The position numbers and the translations under genes were made by a program. The notes under the pieces are model-generated. The model was not told the DNA's origin and ran no database searches. It was given only the letters and a program-made list of their open reading frames with translations. This document shows, in pieces, positions 5,269 through 8,778 of a DNA stretch of 8,778 nucleotides. The number at the start of each line of letters is the position of its first letter. Within the stretch, counting starts at the first letter, position 1. This stretch comes from Pseudomonadota bacterium (GTDB lineage Bacteria; Myxococcota; UBA9042; PHBI01): the NCBI GenBank assembly GCA_005772945.1, contig SXIE01000373.1:1-8778 (forward strand). The letters are read 5' to 3'.

Positions 5269-7023
5269 TCAGCGCTCGCAGAGGATGCGCTGGAGATCGC
5301 GACGGTCCGGGGCCGCACTCCACCAGTTGAAGGGGGCGTGTCCACCCCAACCGCCGTCGTAGTTGATCGTCAGGACCGTCTCGCCGCTGGCCGCATACTC
5401 GGGGTCCCAGGGCGTCCAGCAGTTGTCGCAGCCCTCGACGGTCTCGCCGGTGTAGCCGCCCGCGAGGGACTGACCGCTGCCTTCCCAGTGCCAGGTCTGG
5501 GGCGCGATGCGGTTGAGGCCGATGGCGAAGTAGTGGTTGCTGTCCCAGCGGCTGAGCGCGCTCGCCACGCAGCGGTCGTCGCTTTCGCTGGCGATCTCGA
5601 GGGGCACCGCGCTGTGGTCGGTGCAGGCGCCGACGAGGTCCGCGAAGTAGGCGTCGTTGCCCGTCTCGTTCGGGTTCCCGAGGTCGCAGGCGATGACGTC
5701 GCGGCCGCTGCAGGTGCCGATGGCGCGGCACACGTCGGTCGTACCGTCGATGACCCCGTCACAGTCGTTGTCGATGTGGTCGGCGACGTCGTTCGCCAAG
5801 GGGTGGATCGTCGCATCGAGGTCGTTGCAGTCGCCGGCGACGATGACGAGACCGCTCGGGATGGTGGCGTTGCAGGCGTAGAGCGAGGACTCGTTCTCGT
5901 TGCCGTAGGTGTCGGCGTCGCGGTCCGCGAAGTACGTGACCTGGTCCTCGTCGGTCTTGCCGTCGCAGTCGTCGTCGCGGGAGTTGCAGCGCTCGGCGGC
6001 ACCCGGGTGGACGTAGCCGAGATCATCGTTGCAGTCGCCTGCAAGCGTCACGTAGCCGGCGGGCTGGGTGCAGGCGAGGGCTGTGGCGCTGGAATTGCCG
6101 TAGCCGTCGGTGTCGACGTCGGCGTAGAAGGTCTTCTTGACGCCTTCGTCGATGGACGTATCGCAGTCGTTGTCTTTGCCGTCGCAGAGCTCCGTGGCGG
6201 CCGGGTTGATGGCGCGGTCCCCGTCGTTGCAGTCGGTCTTCGAGGTCACGTAGCCGCTCGGCGCCGCGCAGGCCTGGGTCGTGTAGGTAGGACCGCCGAA
6301 GGTGTCGCCGTCGACGTCGCGGTAGAACGTGACGGTCTTGCCCTCGTCGACGAGGCCGTCGCAGTCTTCGTCGACGCCGTTGCAGACCTCGGCGGCGTTC
6401 GGGTGAATGGACGCGTTCGTGTCGTTGCAGTCGGTGCTGCTCGTGACGTAGCCGACGGGTGCGGTGCAGCCGAGCGTGGTGACGCCCGCGAGACCGTAGG
6501 TGTCGGCGTCGCCGTCGCGGTAGTAGGTCCGCTTGACGCCCTCGTCGATCGAGGCGTCGCAGTCGTTGTCCACGGCGTCGCAGACCTCGGTCGCGCCCGG
6601 CTTGATGGCGGCGTTCGCGTCGTTGCAGTCGGTCTTGTTCGTCACGTACCCCGAGGGCCGAGTGCAGGCGGCCTTGGTCGTGTTCGGCGTGCCGTAGGTG
6701 TCGGCGTCGGCGTCGCGGTAGTAGGTCGTCTGGACGCCCTCGTCGATCGCCGCGTCACAGTCGTTGTCGACGGCGTCGCAGAGCTCGGCCGCGCCCGGCT
6801 TGATGGCGGCGTTCTTGTCGTTGCAGTCGCCGCCGACGGCGACGTACCCGGCAGGGGCCGTGCAGGCGGTCTTGGTCGCCGTAGACGTGCCGTAGCCGTC
6901 CTTGTCCGAGTCGAGATAGAACACCTGGGTGCAGGTGCCCGCGCTGGCGTCGTTTGCAGCGCAAAGCAAGGTTGTGCCAAGGACCAAACTCGCAGCAATC
7001 TGCCACATCCGCATCGTAGTCAT
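5269..7023 (-). CDS. Secreted MopE-type repeat protein with C-terminal C-type-lectin-like domain
   Basis: A 584-residue protein. The ATG at 7023 is chosen because it puts a normal signal peptide at the N-terminus (basic residue, hydrophobic core at about 9-22, ASA-G cleavage near 28/29) and has GGGGAA 4 bases upstream. A GTG at 7128 would bury the signal peptide behind 35 extra residues. Residues 35 to about 425 hold six repeats, each with a D-x-D-x-D-x-Y/F-G acidic loop, a DCND motif and a CDxxDxDCDxxxDEG motif (MopE-type putative metal-binding repeats, common in Myxococcota). DCND motifs start at 66, 132, 198, 264, 330 and 398. Residues 432-584 look like a C-type-lectin-like domain: YFAIGLN, a WHWEG strand, a Trp/Gly-rich loop, and a terminal ILCER resembling the final strand of that fold. 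Likely role: extracellular calcium- or metal-stabilised stalk presenting a ligand-binding head, perhaps in adhesion. The target is unknown. The gene appears monocistronic. Confidence 0.94.
   Translation of the reverse strand: MTTMRMWQIAASLVLGTTLLCAANDASAGTCTQVFYLDSDKDGYGTSTATKTACTAPAGYVAVGGDCNDKNAAIKPGAAELCDAVDNDCDAAIDEGVQTTYYRDADADTYGTPNTTKAACTRPSGYVTNKTDCNDANAAIKPGATEVCDAVDNDCDASIDEGVKRTYYRDGDADTYGLAGVTTLGCTAPVGYVTSSTDCNDTNASIHPNAAEVCNGVDEDCDGLVDEGKTVTFYRDVDGDTFGGPTYTTQACAAPSGYVTSKTDCNDGDRAINPAATELCDGKDNDCDTSIDEGVKKTFYADVDTDGYGNSSATALACTQPAGYVTLAGDCNDDLGYVHPGAAERCNSRDDDCDGKTDEDQVTYFADRDADTYGNENESSLYACNATIPSGLVIVAGDCNDLDATIHPLANDVADHIDNDCDGVIDGTTDVCRAIGTCSGRDVIACDLGNPNETGNDAYFADLVGACTDHSAVPLEIASESDDRCVASALSRWDSNHYFAIGLNRIAPQTWHWEGSGQSLAGGYTGETVEGCDNCWTPWDPEYAASGETVLTINYDGGWGGHAPFNWWSAAPDRRDLQRILCER
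5755..6925 (-). repeat. Six tandem 198-base MopE-type coding repeats
   Basis: The DCND codons recur at exact 66-codon intervals for the first five repeats (near 6828, 6630, 6432, 6234 and 6036) and after 68 codons for the sixth (near 5832). Repeats 1-5 each have four cysteines, consistent with two disulfides. The sixth is diverged: it has a two-residue insertion and Val-Ala replaces the usual E-x-C-D segment, leaving three cysteines. The antisense strand stays open for 628 codons across this region purely because of the repeated GTC/GAC-rich codons. Confidence 0.9.
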
Positions 7024-7129
7024 CGTGTTCCCCGTTGTTGACGGCCCCCGAGGGCGTGCGGGGATACTGACGACGAACGGCGACCGAAGACATGGCGTTT
7101 GGGTCGAGGTTCGGTCAGCGACTGTCACG
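7024..7129 (-). other. Short intergenic region upstream of the MopE-like gene
   Basis: 106 bases between the stop of the 120-residue gene and the chosen start of the MopE-like gene. It holds the weak ribosome binding site GGGGAA (7028-7033) and a GC-rich inverted repeat around 7042-7062. No clear promoter could be assigned by eye, so it is open whether the MopE-like gene has its own promoter or is read through from the metallopeptidase pair. Confidence 0.5.
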
Positions 7130-7492
7130 CTACGAGCGGGATTCGTCGCCGCCCCGGGGTGGAGTGCAGGAGAGGTGCGCCGCGAACTGCGGAGGCAGTC
7201 CGGGGAGCGCGCCGTCCGAGAGATCGTCGAGGACGAGCGTGTGGCCGAACGCCTGCTGGGGCGCGCCGATCGCGAGGTGCAGACGCACGCGCGCGGGGCC
7301 CTGGGCGACCTCGACGGTCGCGGCGGCGTGCTCGGTCGAGCCGCCGTTCGTGCGCACGATGCGGAACTTGGCGTCGACCAACGTGATGGTCAGGCCCGCC
7401 ACGACGAGCGCGGGCCGTGTCGTCTGAAGGAGACGGAACGACCAGCCGCCGTCCGGTCGCCGGGTGAGGGCGAGCGCTTCATCGTGCCACAT
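7130..7492 (-). CDS. Hypothetical protein, translationally coupled to the metallopeptidase-like gene
   Basis: A 120-residue protein that I do not recognise. The ATG at 7492-7490 shares its A with the TGA of the upstream gene (TGATG), the usual sign of translational coupling, which decides the start despite a poor Shine-Dalgarno sequence. The protein has no signal peptide or membrane segment. It alternates short hydrophobic strands (around VVAGLTITLV, FRIVRT, ATVEV, VRLHLAIG and HTLVLDDL), suggesting a small beta-rich fold, with a polar Gly/Pro/Ser tail and one Cys near the end. Being fused by overlap to a probable toxin or protease gene, it could be its inhibitor, immunity protein or loading chaperone; this is inference from arrangement only. 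Confidence 0.78.
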   Translation of the reverse strand: MWHDEALALTRRPDGGWSFRLLQTTRPALVVAGLTITLVDAKFRIVRTNGGSTEHAAATVEVAQGPARVRLHLAIGAPQQAFGHTLVLDDLSDGALPGLPPQFAAHLSCTPPRGGDESRS

Positions 7493-8685
7493 CAGAGGCC
7501 CACGGCCTTCTTGAACTCGGCGATCTCGTCCTTGTCCAGGCTCGCCTCGATGAGCGCGAGCCAGTGCGTGCGCATGCTCTCGTGCCGAATGGCGGCCTTG
7601 TCGCCGCTGGTCAGTTTCGCGAGCGCCGCGCGCACATCCTTCATGTCGACGAACATGTTCGAGAACAAGCTCTGCAGGTCGTCGATCCGCGGCGAGTTCA
7701 CCAGGTTCCGGCCCTCGGGTTTCTTGAGGGCGAGCACCTTCTGGCGAAACGCCGCGTCGCTCTTCCAGGCCTTGGCCACGTAGGGATAGCCGTTGTGGAC
7801 CTGCTTGAAGATCGCCTGCTGGCGGGCATTGTCGAAGCCCTTGAGCTCGGTGCCGTCCTCGGTCTTCTGGCCGTCCTTGCCGGTGCCGGTCGCCGACGAC
7901 TTCTCGGAGTAACTCTGGTCGATCCAATAGGAGCAGAACTCCGAGGCGTAGCGCTCGAAGCTGCCGCTGCCGTGACCGTCGGCGTCGTGCTGCACCTCGT
8001 GTACGATGATCTCCTTGACGGCGTCGGCCGAGCGCGTCGAGGGCTCGATGATGAGGATGCGGCTCGGTCCGCCCTTGCGCAGCCCGACCGTGTCGAGGTC
8101 GTCGCACTCGATGTTGACGCCGTTCTTCTGGTCGTCGACGGCGTATTCCGACATGGTCGGGACGGGGGTCGCCGCCCCGAACATCGCGACCTCGCCGGGG
8201 TGGCCGAGTGCCTTGGCGCGCTCGGCGGCGTCGTGCGTCTGGGTGAGGGCGTGCAGGCGCGTCTTGCCGGCGGCGATCCACTGGCAGGCGTTGGTCCAGG
8301 CGTCGCCGAAGGGGGTGCCGGTCTCGGTGGCCCCCACCTTGAGGATCGTGGCGAGCGTCGACAGGTTCGCTTGGTGGCGCGTCTTGGCGGCGGCGTATTG
8401 GGTGAGCTTGGCGCTCGGCTCGGCGGCGGCGGGCGGGCTCTTGGTTTCGGCCTCGGGGGGCTTGCGCTGGACCGCCCTGCGGCGCTCGGTCGACCCGTCG
8501 CCCGGCGGGGGCGCGAGCATCTCCTCTTGGGCCGCGAACGGCTGGCCGACCAGCGCTTGCTTGAGCTGCACGGTATGCGCGCTCGCCGGCACCGCGGGCG
8601 CTTGCGAAGCGCCTGGGCTGTGCGCCGCGGTCGCGCCCTCAGACTTGTCGGCAGATGCACGGTTCACGGACACCTCGAGGATCAC
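7492..8685 (-). CDS. HExxH metallopeptidase-like protein with effector-type disordered N-terminus
   Basis: A 397-residue protein with a GTG start at 8685. The frame is open further upstream to about 8769 but has no ATG or GTG there. A second GTG at 8667, with CGAGG 5 bases before it, is an equally good start. Residues 1 to about 100 are Ala/Pro/Ser-rich and lack a signal peptide. They include VQLKQALVGQPFAAQEEMLA (39-58) and, further on, VQRK (72-75), a pattern that from memory recurs at the N-termini of proteins linked to contractile injection systems. The central domain has VHEVQHD with H229, E230 and H233, a zincin zinc-site motif, and E244 or E249 in FERYASEF as a possible third ligand. 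The spacing does not fit the metzincin HExxHxxGxxH. The C-terminal third is charged and helical. Likely a zinc-dependent peptidase, possibly a delivered effector. The motif is clear; substrate and delivery route are inferred. The stop overlaps the start of the 120-residue gene. Confidence 0.8.
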   Translation of the reverse strand: MILEVSVNRASADKSEGATAAHSPGASQAPAVPASAHTVQLKQALVGQPFAAQEEMLAPPPGDGSTERRRAVQRKPPEAETKSPPAAAEPSAKLTQYAAAKTRHQANLSTLATILKVGATETGTPFGDAWTNACQWIAAGKTRLHALTQTHDAAERAKALGHPGEVAMFGAATPVPTMSEYAVDDQKNGVNIECDDLDTVGLRKGGPSRILIIEPSTRSADAVKEIIVHEVQHDADGHGSGSFERYASEFCSYWIDQSYSEKSSATGTGKDGQKTEDGTELKGFDNARQQAIFKQVHNGYPYVAKAWKSDAAFRQKVLALKKPEGRNLVNSPRIDDLQSLFSNMFVDMKDVRAALAKLTSGDKAAIRHESMRTHWLALIEASLDKDEIAEFKKAVGL

Positions 8686-8741
8686 TGGGGTGGCCGACCG
8701 GCGCGTAAGCTCGCAGAACGTCCACCCGGACGCAACGAACT

Positions 8742-8766
8742 TCGCCCCGTTTGTTCCGCGGGGCGA
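8742..8766. other. GC-rich hairpin at the right edge
   Basis: An 8-base perfect inverted repeat (TCGCCCCG at 8742-8749, CGGGGCGA at 8759-8766) with a 9-base loop. Neither strand has a T run after it, so a terminator is not shown. It lies 57 bases before the GTG of the metallopeptidase-like gene and could be an operator or the end of an off-window gene. The rest of 8686-8778 shows nothing else: TTGACC on the - strand resembles a -35 box but no matching -10 box follows. Confidence 0.35.
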
Positions 8767-8778
8767 CGGTCAAGGGGA

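Noticed and set aside
3809..5362. Long + strand open frame opposite the radical SAM gene
   Set aside because: It is antisense to a protein with complete radical SAM and SPASM motifs, and its own translation is low-complexity Arg/Ala/Gly/Val.
5155..7041. Long + strand open frame (628 codons) opposite the MopE-like gene
   Set aside because: It is the antisense of highly repeated GAC/GTC-rich codons, encodes Val/Ala-rich repeats without a known domain, and lies opposite a gene with a signal peptide, metal-binding repeats and a lectin-like domain.
7024..7128. GTG at 7128 as start of the MopE-like gene, one base after the preceding stop
   Set aside because: It would place 35 residues before a clear signal peptide; the ATG at 7023 has a ribosome binding site and gives a standard signal peptide.
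7984..8001. Metzincin assignment for the HExxH protein
   Set aside because: The residues after HEVQH are DADGHG, so Gly and His are out of register with HExxHxxGxxH; a Glu-type third ligand is more likely.

Overview
The window is very GC-rich, with third codon positions dominated by G and C throughout. It holds six protein genes: one on the + strand, cut by the left edge, and five on the - strand. MopE-type metal-binding repeats, a DUF4011-type superfamily 1 helicase, a radical SAM/SPASM maturase and an HExxH protein with an effector-like N-terminus together suggest a myxobacterium-like member of the Myxococcota. That is a judgement from gene content; no rRNA or other phylogenetic marker is present. 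No tRNA, rRNA, CRISPR array, insertion sequence or integrase was seen.

Layout, left to right. (1) 1-2833, +: C-terminal 943 residues of a large UPF1-like helicase ending in a Vsr/MTES_1575-like nuclease fold. Its first motif (Walker A) must lie outside the window. (2) 2806-3810, -: a 334-residue protein with a long N-region, one hydrophobic segment ending at Cys63, a run of 27 Glu-X dipeptides (X = Ser, Thr or Val) and a C-terminal domain I cannot name. Its 3' end overlaps the helicase gene by 28 bases. (3) 3812-4996, -: a 394-residue radical SAM/SPASM enzyme with a complete seven-cysteine SPASM signature, one base upstream of gene 2. (4) 5205-5236: a strong hairpin that looks like the terminator of the next gene. 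(5) 5269-7023, -: a secreted protein with six MopE-type Cys/Asp repeats followed by a C-type-lectin-like domain. (6) 7130-7492, -: a 120-residue unknown protein whose start codon overlaps the stop of (7) 7492-8685, -: a 397-residue HExxH metallopeptidase-like protein with a disordered effector-type N-terminus. The last 93 bases are non-coding apart from a hairpin.

How they may work together. Genes 3 and 2 form a tightly coupled two-gene operon: an enzyme of a family that usually modifies peptides, then a repetitive acidic protein that could be its substrate. This is the best candidate here for an undescribed system. Genes 7 and 6 look like a translationally coupled pair, perhaps an enzyme or effector with its partner, chaperone or immunity protein. 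Gene 5 appears to stand alone between them and probably acts outside the cell. The helicase-nuclease resembles large helicases found in phage-defence loci, but only its C-terminal part is visible.
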